Of a stretch of 64,000 bases of DNA, positions 27,721-39,865 are shown in pieces. How positions within the stretch are numbered: the first letter of the stretch is position 1; each line of letters opens with the position of its first letter. The stretch spans positions 11,720,599 through 11,784,598 of the forward strand of contig NC_088177.1 in the NCBI RefSeq assembly GCF_028769735.1, read 5' to 3'. The stretch comes from Zonotrichia leucophrys gambelii. Its lineage: Eukaryota > Chordata > Aves > Passeriformes > Passerellidae. The notes beneath the pieces are model-generated. The model was not told the origin of the DNA and searched no databases. It worked only from the letters and a program-made list of their open reading frames with translations. Position numbers and translations under genes: made by a program.

Positions 27721-30700
27721 CTCCTTTTGTGCACCTGCCCCTCCTCCCCACTGGTGCACACTGTGAGTGTGAGCAGAGACACTTAGAGGGGAGCTCTCCC
27801 TATCAGTCCCAGGCACAAGGGCTCACTGGGATGGCAATTACAATTTCCAGCTTGTCCAGAGATGCCAGAAATCCAGCTGTCCTTGAGAATGCTGCATACC
27901 ATGCACAGGCCCCCAGAGTGCTCAGCCTCTGCAGAAGCTGGAAATCTGAGCTCTGATGAAGGTTAGCTGCTTTTAGTCATCTGAAGATTAACTGTTTCAA
28001 GGCTACATTTCTGTTATTTCCATCTGAAGCAATAATTTTTCTTTAAAATTGGCTTCAGTGATTTTCTCCTCCATGGTGTTTGAGGGTAAGATATGTGTGT
28101 GTGTACAGGGGGGTTTAATTTTCCATATGCAGGAGCATGTGGCTGTGTGGTAAAAGTACATACACAGAAAAGATGAGGTGCAAGCACAGACAGACAAGCC
28201 AGGCTGCTTGGAAAAGATTCTGCTGGTATAACTCTAACTGGAAAATGCAGTGAGGGAAAGTGAGTTTGCTTCCTGCTGGTGATGGGGGAAATCTGAGCCC
28301 TGCTGAAATCCATGGGAGCTGTGAATTGGCCAGCGAATTCAGCAGGGCCAGACCTCACCTCAGAGTAATCCTTCCAAGAAGTCTGCACAGGTTTAAGGAG
28401 GAATCCCATGCTTTAATGAGGGACTGACATTAGGAGCTACTCCTAAATGAGTCAGGAAGTGCATTCAGATGCTCTTTGTTATGGCAATTGCAGAAGTCCT
28501 TATTTCAGCTTTGCAATGCTTTGTGATGTGGAAACCCTGCATTGGGTTGGGTAAATCTGTGCATGGTAAATCTGTGTGTGGGAGTGTTCATTTATTCACA
28601 AGGAAATATAGCTGTGGATTAACTGAAAGTATTAAAGAGTCTAATCAAATTCAAATATTGAATTTGCAATATCAAATGCAAATATTTTAGCTGTAAAGTG
28701 TGTATGTCTAAAGGAAACATTTTGAACTGGGATTTTGTATTATACTCTCTATTTCAATATATAAGGCACCCCAATCACAGGGTTGGTACTTATTTCCTTG
28801 GCATGTACTTTTGGGCTTGGTTACTGGAACATGAAGTGAGTTATTTGCTTGGCTGTATATGTAATTGTTCTGAAGGTCAGGATCAGAGTTGCTAGTGCTT
28901 TATGAGGACACAGTAGGGGAGAGGTCTTTTGAAAAGTGTTTAGAAATTGAACAGGCAAAGGATGGGAATATTAAAAAAAAATAAATGCAGAGAGGTGGTG
29001 CTGTGAGTATCATAAGTGGTACACAATAGTTTAATTAGGGGACTTAATCAGGAGCTAATGTGATTTGTATTTTCACTATGAGTTTTCTGTTGGTCTCAAT
29101 ACCATGGAGGTTTTTTTCCTTGGCACTGTGCTATATATTTCCACCCTTCACCATGGGTTAGATCTGGGCCTGAGTCAGAATGCTCTCCTCCAGCTTCTTA
29201 TCTTCCCTGGACTTATATGCTTGTATCTGGATTGGGCTTTTAGGAGAGTAATCTTAGAGGATTCAGTACAAATTTCCATTGAATTCTGGGGACTCATCCC
29301 AAGAGGATATAGTGCCTGCAGGTGTGGGGCTTTTCATCTGCACAGCCAGTGCTTGGTGTATTTAAACAGAGGGGAAATGTTCCTCTGCAGGCACAGACCT
29401 TGCTGGAGTGGAAGGCTGTAGCTCACAGGCTTGTCATTACAAATAGGAGAAAGAGTTTTCCTTAAACAGCAGCAAAGGGGATACTGGGATTCTTCTCACA
29501 GTCTTGCTGAGATTCAGATGCAAAGTGCAGAAATAAAAGTGACAAAACATGATAAAATTATTAAATTAAGGAAAATAATGTCTTTTAGTAATGCTTGATA
29601 TGTTATGAGAAGAGGCTGACACAGATACCCAGTTTTAAAGCAGATTTTGTCACTGAAAACAAGGTGACAAGTGTTGCCTTATCACTAAAATTGAAAACCT
29701 GTGGTTAAGAAAGAGCTTTGCATTCTTTCTCTGTGCCTCCAGCTCCTATTAGCAATATAAAACAGGCACGTGTTAATGTTTAAGTTCCTAAAGGGCACTG
29801 TGTATGCCAGAATGTTGCCAAACTGCTAAAAAATGCAGGGTTTTATGGGACCCCTGTTAATAAAAGAGAGGTACTGTTTCCACAAGCTTAACTGTAATGC
29901 ATCCCAAACAAGCCATCACTGGTTTGGGGTTAATGGCAGATCTAATGAGCTGCCGAGTCAACTTAAAGGGACAACAAGGCTTTTTATGTTGTAAGGAGAA
30001 AAAAAATCCATATATCCATACAAATGATGATGCTGTGACCATTTTTAATAGGAATGTAAGGGTATAGAAGCACAGGCTTATAGGAGCTGAATTTCAAGTA
30101 TCACTGTCAAAATCCATTTTCCCTCCAAATGCTGTAGTTTGTACTTCTCCCTCAGTGCTTTGTTGCAAATAACCCCTCAAAAATTGTTTTCTGTACCTCA
30201 GCACTGATCCAGACATCTCTGATGCATCAGCAACTGTCAGAGATTTCTAAAAATAATTAACATCTGCTTGCATTAATATTGTACCTATTATTTACAAGAG
30301 ACAATCAGATATTCCTATTGCTGCTCATGATGGAAGAAATAAGACAGAAGAAGTTGGTTCCTGACTTGCTGATAATATTCTGCCAAGACTTTTGAGATTT
30401 CAGTGCAATAATTGGGATAAACAGATCCGTTTGAGCTCACACTGGGGCTGGCAGACGCTGGTTGGAAATGCCTGGTCCTTCTCTACTGAAGCTGTAGCTC
30501 CAAAATTAAAGAGATTTTGCAGAGCAATATTTTCCATACTAACTATGATAGTGCTGCTTCTTGTTGTGGTAATGCAGCATCTCTTGGACCTGATGAAAGT
30601 GTGGTGAGAGGTTGTCCCTGCCCTGAAAGGTGTTCAGTCAAGACAGACACAACAGATGAAGGGGAAAGAAATAATTATTACTACAGCAGTTTATACTTGG

Positions 30701-32918
30701 AACTCTGAATTGCAACACAGATCCCATAACCTCTGAGAAAATTACTTAATTTTTAAAATTGATTTTTAATTATCTTCAGGTTTAAAATTACCTTAGGATG
30801 TTTATGTAGACAAGCAAATACTATGTGAGGGTTTTTTTCTTTTCAGACAAAGCTGTTTTATCAGTTGAGAATGTGTTTAAAATGTTGTTTTCATTAGCTT
30901 TTTCCTAGATCAGGTGTTTTAAAGATGGTGAATGGCACTTGATACACAAAGCAAATTGTCTATTAGCGACAGGAGAAGGAGAATAGGTATTTTTCCCTCT
31001 TAGTTACTTGCAAGGTGAATGCAAGTGTATTCTGAAGGTTTCTGCTTCATCTAGAATACCAGGCTTTTAATTACAGAGGTGAATAAGCATTGTTCAAAAT
31101 AAAATTGCATAGGTTTCTCATAGGCCAGGGCTTGTTTTCATCCTCGTGCTTTACATGACAAAGGACACAGGAATGTTTAAGGAAGTATGGTTGTGTGGAT
31201 TTTGGAGCTGTGCAGACAAATTGCAGCTTGGAAGGCTCTCCTTGATCGGCTTGCTCAGGTAAATTCTGAGACCTGGAGCAGGGCAAAGGTAGGAAACAGC
31301 TGAGGTACAAAGAACAGTTTATCTGAGTTATATTATCTGATTATCTGAGAGATAATCTGAGTTTATCTGATGGAAATGTAAAATCTCAATGAGGCAGGGG
31401 AATGTGGGGCAGGGCCTGGCTACAGGCAGTTCCCAGGGCTGTGATGGACTGAGCCATGTCAGTGGATGCGCTGGATCCATTTGGAAACATTCTCCAGTGT
31501 CAAGGATACTTTGCCTGGCTGGGCAGTGCCCTTTGAAAGAGTTCAGTGGGAGTTTTAGTATGCATAGAAACAGAATTTAGTTTCTTGTTTTCTGAAGCTG
31601 TGCAAATTGTTTTGGTTTTTTTTAGATGAAGTCTTGTTTGTTTAGATCAATAGCTAGAGTCACCAGCTAAAAACACAAGTCCCTCTGAAAAGCTATTTTA
31701 AAAACCAAAGCATTTGGAAAAAAATGGTATTTGGACAGAGCAGAGAAAATAAATTTCCTTGTTGGGATTGTTTTCTTGGCAAAATATTGAACAAATATTT
31801 CTTGATAAAACATTTATTAACTTGCTGAAACTCAAAGGAAGAGTTTCTGCTGAAGCTTTTCAATGGGAGATATATTCCAGTGAATTCCTCAGCCAAAAGA
31901 TGTGTTTTGAAATGTGACAGTGATTGAAGCACCTGGTTTTATCACATTCTGAATGAACTCTGGTGAATTCCTCCTTTGAAGTAATTTGTTGTTTCAAAAT
32001 TCAGACTATGTTGTCAAGTCCAAGTTGGAATGTTAAACGTTTTGTGCATGTGGTTAAGTTGTGGGCAGCAGGGAACCATTTTCCAGAGCTAGGCCATCTC
32101 TGAGGGTCTGAATGCTGTGTCCTGCCTGGGTTTCAGCAGGGGTGGGAGATGTGTCTGGTTGCTCTGTGATAAATCTCTTCATCAGCTGAGGGGTGCAGAT
32201 GGAACTGAAACTCCAAACCAAAAGCAAATTTATTGATGCCAGCGTAAATGGCAAACTCTCAAAGTGTTCAGGACCTTCAGAAAACGCCTTAAACCACACT
32301 GTGTCACCTTCTAAATGTTTGTAGCTCCACTCAAACTTGCAAATTAGCCCTCTGCAAAAAAATGGGTGGTATTTCTCTCAATGATGTGCTGCAGCTTTCT
32401 GGGGCTTTGGCATTTCACTGGTTCCGAATTCCTCTAGAAGTGACCAAGGAACTGACAAGCGATGGTGGTTTGAACATCATGTTTGATCCCAGTAAGGTGA
32501 TCACACCATGGTGGTGTTGGGTCTTATCAAGAAACAAAAATGTGAAGGCATGCAACAGGGAATAGCTGGATTAATTATATGAAACCATACTTCTGCTTTA
32601 TAAAAGCCATGTCAAATAGTAATGGTGATGGTTAGGAAGGCTGATGGTGAAACAGCTATGGATACTTTTTCCTGCTTTTTATTAAATGTCAGCCTCTTGA
32701 CTGCTGATCTTGGCAGTAAGATGCAAAATAGGTGCTGGCAGACAAAATCTCCACAGTGTGGGTGGGATTAGTGCTTTGTAATCAGGCTGCAAGGGCACCC
32801 TCCCTCAGAGCTGAAAGTCAGCTTGGCATGGCACATGCACACAGCTGCTCTGGGTATGTCTCTAGCACTGACTTCGTCACAGTGGTAGTGCCTTGAGCTT
32901 CCAGGTTTCCTTATAGTT

Positions 32919-33890
32919 CACAGAATCACAGCCTGAGCTAGGCTGGAAAAGAGATCATCTTTGAGATCATCAAGTCCAATCTATGACCTAACACCACCTT
33001 ATCAACTAAACCATGGTACTGGGAGCCACATCCAGTCTTTTTTAAACATTATCAGGGACAGTGACTCCACCACCTCCCTGGGCAGCCCATTCCAATCCTC
33101 AGTCGCTTTTTCAGTGATTTTTTTCCTGATGCCCAGCCTGAACTTCTCTGGCACAGCTTAAAGCTGTGTCCTGTCATTCTGTTGGTCATTGCCTGGTGAA
33201 AGAGCCCAACCCCACCTGGGCACAGGCACCTTTCAGGAGCTGTGCAGAGTGATAAGGTCACCTCTGAGTCTCCTTTTCTCCAGGATGAGCACCCCCAGCT
33301 CCCTCAGTGGTTCCTCACAGGGTTTGTGTTCCCAGCCCCTCTCCAGCCTCGTTGCCCCCTCTGGATGTGCTCCAGCCCCTCAAGGTCCTTCCCAAGCTGA
33401 GGGCCCAGAGCTGGACACAGCACTGAGGGTGTGCCCTCACCAGTGCCCTGTGCAGGGCAGAATGAGCTCCCTGCTTCTGCTGGCCACACCATTCCTGACC
33501 CAGGCCAGGAGCCATTGGCCTTCTTGGCCACCAGGGCACTCTGCTGGCTCATGTTCAGTCAGTACCCTCAGGTCCCTTTGTGCCTGGGCACTGGCCAGCC
33601 ACACTGTCCCCTGCCTGTAGTGCTGCAGGGGTTATTGTGGCCAAAATGCAGGACTTGGCACTTGGATTGTTAAAACTCATCTTTCTGGACTCTGCCCATC
33701 CATCCAACTGTTCCAGGTCCTTCTGCAGAGCCCTCCAATAGATCAACATAATCTTCCAGCTTGGTGTCATCTGCAAATTTACTGATGGAGGACTCAATCC
33801 CCTCATCCAGATGATCAGTGAAGATATTAAACAGAACTGATCCCTGGGGGACACCACTGGTTCTTCCTGTGCCTGGAGTTTCCCTGGCAG
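32919..33890 (-). mobile_element. CR1 LINE with degraded reverse-transcriptase C-terminus
   Basis: The longest CR1 here, nearly 1 kb, antisense to ERBB4. The + strand starts CACAGAATCACAG (CR1 3' end) and shares blocks with the 3.3-kb copy. Further on, the minus strand reads pieces of CR1 pol: [10 protein letters not shown] at 33832-33861, the catalytic-motif block FADDTKL at 33757-33777, then MSQQSALVAKKANG from 33552 downward and a CVQLWAL-like block. These are spread over different frames, so the pol is frameshifted and inactive. The 5' border near 33.9 kb is uncertain; weak similarity could continue to about 33.98 kb. Confidence 0.9.
33304..33863 (-). pseudogene. CR1 pol (reverse transcriptase) remnant
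   Basis: Decayed 3' part of the CR1 ORF2 within the LINE above. The active CR1 protein is a non-LTR reverse transcriptase with an N-terminal endonuclease; only the fingers/palm end and the region after it survive here. SGVPQGS and F-ADD motif positions are readable, but the blocks need at least one change of frame to connect and stop codons interrupt them. No endonuclease domain is present. It is therefore a fossil, not a host gene. Confidence 0.8.
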
Positions 33891-36800
33891 TATCACTTCA
33901 AAAGAGCCTTTTCCACTTTTTTTTTCCCAGACAGCTGCAAGGCTGTTGAAAAGCACATTCACCCCAGTTGGCCTTGTCAAAGTTTGCTGTAGGAAATGCT
34001 AGGAAAAAAATGTTTGGGTTTTGATTTGTAGAGTCCTATTAGCTGGATAGTTCCTTTGGAAATGCAGGATCTGTGATACCAGGCTGTCTTATAAGCATAA
34101 TTAATGATCTTGAGATGGTGGTAATTCACAAAAGAGGATAAAAGCATGACATAAATTATTATTTCACCCTCTTTGGAGCATTTCAAATTAGATCACTTAT
34201 AAAATAGGCACTCCCTCCTGCAGTACTACAAGTTTGAATGGTGTTTGTCTACAATGTTTTGCTTGAATTCTGTAAATTCAGGGAGATTTTTCTTGCATCC
34301 ACACAGGCAGAAATGAAAACTATTAATTACAGTTTTATGTATGGATTTGACTGAGGTGTTTGTATTGGTGGCAGGCAGCCATTCATTGAAACATGTTTGG
34401 TTTGGGAGTTCTTTGCCTTGCCCTGACAGATGCCAGGACCTGAGCACGGCCATACATAAAAGATCTGACGTTGTATTTGCTCTGGGGGTTATCGCAGATG
34501 CCAACATTTTATCAACATGAAAAAAAGAGTCATTATGATTATAATGTTACATATGTATTACCCTGACAGCAGGGTGCCCAAATCTTGTGGAAATCCAGGG
34601 GGGAATTTAGCTGAATTTATTGCCAAGGAACATAAATGCTTTAGATCTTTAGTTGTCAGCAATCCCACCCACACCTGCCATCCCCATCCTGCCCTTTGAG
34701 GGCCATGGGTTGTTTAAAGGCTTTTTAAGGAGGTTCTAATCTTCAGGAGCAGGAGGTAAAAGAAGGTAGGGAAGAAAAGGTGGGAGGCAGAGCTGTAGAA
34801 ACTTAGGAGGAAATCACAGGCAGAGCAATGTGGATGTGACACAGGGAGCAGGAGGCAGCTTCTGAGGACTTCTGTGGAGTCAGGTGGAGAAAAATCTCCC
34901 AGTGAACCAATCAATCCAATGAAACTCCCCATGTTCAAATACCATCCCTGTGCAGTACCCAGGTCCTGAGTGTGAGGTTCTTGTGCAGCTGAATACAGAT
35001 GAGGGAAAGATGGAGATGAGTCTGATTTGAATTCTCTGTTGTGAGAAATTAAATACCAGGCAAAAAAGTAGCTTTGATTAAAACAATTCTTAGTGTTGAT
35101 TATACACTTGATGAAATTAGGCTTTAATCTGATGCTTTATCCCTTTAAATTGATCCTGAAGAAGGAATGTGTGATTATAAAGTCAAGCTTTTCAGTGATA
35201 CCAGAAAAAATCAAAGCAATGCCTGACGACTGTTCAGAAAGGAGTGAGAACTTGATAGTTAGGGTTTGTTTTCATTCTAGAGACCTTGCCATCACTCATT
35301 CTAAATCAAAAATCAAAGCAATAACTCCCTCCTTTGGAAAGGCATGTGCAGCCAAGGCTGATATACCTTTAAGCTCAGTGGTAATGTCTGTTTACCCTCC
35401 TCTTTAAAATGATGGCTTTGTTAGACTGCGTGGTTACAACTTCAAATATTTTTGCCAGTTGCATCAAAATAGTAAGAAACAAATCACTTTGGACAGACTG
35501 CTCTGAAATAATGATGTGTGTCACAGGCTGTAAGTAAAACATTTGTCACAGTGACATAATATTTTTGCTGTTAAACCACCTACTTCTGATCTCCAAGGTG
35601 GGAATCCCCAGAATGAAACCCACCATTACTTGTCCTGACAACTTTCAATTGGAACAATTCGGGTTGCTGAGGTCTTTGGCTATTATGCATAAAAGTGAAT
35701 TGAAAATGGGCTAGGTTTTGCTTTTCTCATCACCATGATCATATTTTCAGGACAAGATTGACAGAAATGCTGGTGGGAGCTGTTCCTGGTCAGGTGTTTG
35801 ATGGAAAATCTACACTTGGTTTGTTGTGCACTAGAGGCCTGTTGTTTTAGAGCTGAAGTTCCTCCTCTGCTAACCCAGGCTGTGATTAATTAGGAGACTT
35901 AATTGGCACAAAGCAGGGAGAAGGAGCAAGCATGTGCTGTGGGAGTCCTGCAAAACTTATCCCCTACATTTGCAAGCATTTGAGCATTAATTCTCAGCAC
36001 CTGAGCCCTGTTGGAGTCAGCATAGTGATCCACGCTCTCAGTGTTTTCAGGACAGGGATCACAGTGCTGCTTTCTTTTCCTAATTTATTTTATGTTGCTC
36101 CAAAATACAAAGTGAGCCAGAATTGCTTCTGTAAGTGCATGAATGTGTTTATTCCTGCATGAATAGACCTAGTGCTTCTCTGATGTGGCCAGGAGGGTTT
36201 CACTCAGCAGTCTGCGAGTATGACCTTCAAGACAGAGAGCTTTCACATCCCTGATTTGTGCTAGTTTTGGGTGTTTGGAGGAAAGTGGGGCATCTCTCTA
36301 ATGCATTTGAGTCACATGGGGCAATGGCTGGCTTTTGAATTCAGTGTCAACAAGGCAGGCAGTGCCTGTGAGCAGTCAGTCAGCCTGGTGCCCTGTGTGC
36401 TGTGCAAGTGCTGTGACAGGCAGGGCAGTCTCAGAGGGGTTGCCTGCTCCGAGAGATGCAGCCCATTTAAAGACACATCACAGCTGCAGGAAAGGCTCTC
36501 AGCAGGGAGAGAGCAGCCAGAGACCAGCTCTGATGGTGGGCAGGGGAGAGCACAGTGCTCCAGGGCTGTGCCATGCCTGGCTCCTCACCAGGCTGCAGGA
36601 CACTGACCTGGGGCCATCTTCTGCTGATGGCACTGGCTGGACAGGAGTCAGGTGAGTGGCGCTTGCCTGGTGCTGTTTCCATCACATTTGTGCATGAACA
36701 GGCTGCAGGGTGTGGTCCCTGAAGTAGAATTTTTATTTTTTTTTTTTAATAGTTTTAATCCTAGAGTGGTGGCTCACCTGACAGATGGGTTTTCAGAACT

Positions 36801-37110
36801 TTCTGAACTAAGTTAGTCTCACCATTTCATGTTGCAGCACACTTGTACTCCAGTGTAAGTATGCTGTGACTCTACTGACTACCCTGTGAAGCTCTGCCTA
36901 AGGTCCTTATTGAAAACTCAACTCAAAAAAGCTCAAATCTCTCACATCCAAAAAAATATGAAGTCCAACACCACCCCTTCAAAACCTGCAGCCTCCTTAA
37001 TCCTGAGAGTTTATCCTGGCTCTGAGAAAATACATGCAAGCAAGGCTTATAGTGTGACCTCCTCTGTTTGGTTACATAGAGAGGTTCCTAAATGTGGAAA
37101 ATGAGGATTC

Positions 37111-37115
37111 CTAAA
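37111..37115. repeat. Target-site duplication CTAAA (left)
   Basis: Exact 5-bp duplicate of 37718-37722 flanking the family-B LTR. Confidence 0.88.
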
Positions 37116-37717
37116 TGTGAAAAACACCAATCACTAGTTTTTTAAATTTTTAAAAGTTTATTAGTAATAAAATGGTTATAAAAATAGTAATATAATTAGA
37201 GTAATAAAAATTTGAACAATTGAGATTAGGACAATATGAGACAATAGAAACAAAGAGTTAGAGATTTCTGGGGCAGCAGGAACCTGAAAAAGGAGCCCCA
37301 TTAACAGAGGATTAACCCTTTAAAACAATAACCTGTTGCATATTCATACACCTCATACATGATGCATAAATTCCATTCAAACACAGGATTCTGTCTGGTC
37401 AGTGTCAACTTCTTCCTCTGAATCCTAACGGAATCTTCAGGGCTGAGCAAGGTGGGAAGTTCATTTCTCCTGATAAGAGAGCAATAATTTTTTTTTCTCT
37501 GAAAGATTTAGGCGTCCTGTGGCTGCTATCTTGCTGCAAGTCCTTTCTTTAAAAAAAGTATCTTAGATAGCATAGTTTCTATTTTAACTGTGTTACAACC
37601 TAAAACTATATTTAACACAACACTTAAGAGAATTAATACAGCATAACTTTCTAACATAACACATATAATATTCATTTTCATATTTGCAAAAAGCCAATCA
37701 TAAAATAATTTTTCACA
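37116..37717 (-). mobile_element. Solo LTR, family B copy 1
   Basis: 602-bp element with inverted ends TGTGAAAAA...TTTTTCACA, flanked by an exact 5-bp duplication CTAAA (37111-37115 and 37718-37722). It is almost entirely shared with 48.96-49.56 kb. Orientation is inferred as minus because on that strand an ATTAAA poly(A)-like signal lies near the end; this is less certain than the borders. It is AT-rich with a TGCATATTCATACACCTCAT block. There is no coding sequence. Confidence 0.9.
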
Positions 37718-37722
37718 CTAAA
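37718..37722. repeat. Target-site duplication CTAAA (right)
   Basis: Right-hand partner of the CTAAA duplication. Confidence 0.88.
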
Positions 37723-38142
37723 GCAAAACAGGCCTGGAGGGAGTTGCAAGGAGATGGTGTTAATGCAAAACTCTGGCTAACAGCTCATTAAACCCCCTGA
37801 ATGACAGGGCTTTTGGACCTCTAGTTATTTCCTGCTGCACCAAATTCAGCATTTCTCTGTAGGAAAAGCAGTTGGGCAGGTGAGTGTGAATTCAGAATCT
37901 GGATGTGAACTCCTGCACGTTGTGCAACAACCTCTGATGAACCTGTGCTTCTGTTTTCACCTTACTCTATGCTTGGAGCATGTACTGAAAGATTATTAAT
38001 TTATTTTAATACCTCTGTTTATTTGCTCCCGAGTCCTGCTCCTCCAGGGAGAGGTTGAGAGAATGTTGTGCACAACCTGGGGGTGTCCACTGTGTCCTGG
38101 GAGGTTGCAGTCACCTGTTTCCTCAGGAACACTGGCCCAAGC

Positions 38143-38235
38143 CAGGCTTGGGTGTATAAATCACAAGAATTGAGCTTAAAGGAGCAGTAACACACCCAGT
38201 TGAGAAGGGAAAGAAGAGAGGAATGATTAGTGTGA
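38143..38235 (+). repeat. Direct repeat pair, copy 1
   Basis: CAGGCTTGGGTGTATAAATC, then ACAAGAATTGAGCTTAAAGG and AAGAGAGGAATGATTAGTGTG, match 39766-39865 in order and orientation. The family is not recognised. Confidence 0.75.
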
Positions 38236-39765
38236 CATGATTTCTTTATACAGAGTAGCATGTCTGAGAAGGGTCGGACTGGGCTGAACGTGGAAGGCTC
38301 AACTGAAGTCACCTGTGGTGAGGCTGGGGGGACACAACCATGGCCCTGCCAAGCTGCCTGCAGCTTTAGCTGTCTTCTGAAAAATTGTTTGAAGCACAGC
38401 AGTGCTGTAGGGCCATGAGAGCAGCATCCTGCATGGGCAGTGCAGAGGAAATACAGCAATGGGTGTCACTGTCATAGCACCAATGTGGGTTTGTGTGTTG
38501 TTAAATGTATTTCTGTGCTGTCTCCTAGCCATAGACCTCACAGGCTGAGTCAGCTACCACCTAAACAATTGGTAAGACCTAGCAGACAAACAAAAGGCTT
38601 TGAAATATATTAAATGCTGGGCTGTGATTGGATCTGCCCTGCAGCAGGTCAAAGGTGCATTCCAGAGAGATGTTTGCCCCAGCCACTGGAAGAATTGTAA
38701 AATTAATGTAAAAAGTAGTGTATTCAGTGTAGTATCTCTTCTGTTAGCTCAGCTGTGCTTTCAGAAAAATGCACAGTGTACTGTGAAGTCAGCTTTAAGT
38801 ACATTTACTTACTCAACAATTATTTGCAAAAACAGGCATGGAGTTGTTCTTTCATCTTTTGTTTTGCTTTGTTTGAGGGCATTTTATGGCAGGAACATTT
38901 AGAAGCAGAAGGTCAGGAAAAGAGATTTCTCAGACTTTGTGCTTACTTAACTCTTTATCAGGTGAATATCTTCATCTGCTTAAAGAAGAGCAGTAGCATT
39001 TACTCTGGGCTTGCCAAAGTGGGGAAGCAGATCTGTGATGCTCCCCTTGAACAGGGGATGTGAGTGTGTACTAATGAATAAGGGCATGAGCTCAAGAGAT
39101 TGTGCCCTGGGCTACCTGGGTGGAAATAAATGTTCAACATAGACCTAAGTGTGGCAAATTATGGAATTATCTCACTGCTTCTGGCACATGCACCTTGCTG
39201 ACCCCCTGGTTTGCAAACTGCATGGTCAGAGAAGCAAAACCAGTACCAAAGGCTGTTCTTCAGCAAACACCATGCTGGCTAATGTTTATGTTCTGTTTCC
39301 AGCTGTAATTGTTGGCAATACCATGTCAAAGGAGGAAAGGGGAAAGTTAAATGCCACCTTATAAGATGTGCTGTAGGTGTACCCACAGCACTCTTTCTTC
39401 TCACAGTCTTCAGAACTGGGGTTTTCTTCCCCATCCTGGAAGATCAAAATGAAAATTGTGCTTTAGCTGGAGTTACTTTTCAGAAACAGCAGCCAAATGA
39501 AAGATATTTCAAACACGACTGCAGAGTATGGATAGATCAGGAAACGGTTTTAGGTGTGATTTCCAAATTGCAGTTCACCACCCCAGACCCCTTTTGACAT
39601 AGCTCTGCTGACAGAAACCAGTAATAGGTCTGGTGATTGCTCACTGGAACCTACAAACTCAACCTTCTTTGGGCTGCTCTCTTGTTTCTTAGTGCACACA
39701 GCAGGCAGATAAGTGTGAACTATTAAAATAACATTTATGTGATTGTTTAATGTTACTGTTTAATA

Positions 39766-39865
39766 CAGGCTTGTGTGTATAAATCACAGGAGTTGAGCTT
39801 AATGGAGTAATAATGTAATAATCACATTGAGAATGGATGAAGAGAGGAATTATGGTTGTGAATTT
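39766..39865 (+). repeat. Direct repeat pair, copy 2
   Basis: CAGGCTTGTGTGTATAAATC, then ACAGGAGTTGAGCTTAATGG and AAGAGAGGAATTATGGTTGTG, about 1.6 kb after copy 1. The two are either an old local duplication or two copies of an interspersed repeat. Confidence 0.75.

Noticed and set aside
27507..27956. 149-codon ORF with repeated CD/FGHN peptides
   Set aside because: The periodicity is produced by the 30-bp minisatellite; nothing else supports coding.
33189..33673. Proline- and serine-rich ORFs of 80-143 codons on the + strand
   Set aside because: They are the complement of CR1 pol sequence.
37082..37125. Repeated TTCCTAAATGTG.AAAA just before the family-B LTR
   Set aside because: The second copy is made of the CTAAA target site plus the LTR's own TGTGAAAA end, so most of the similarity is coincidental.
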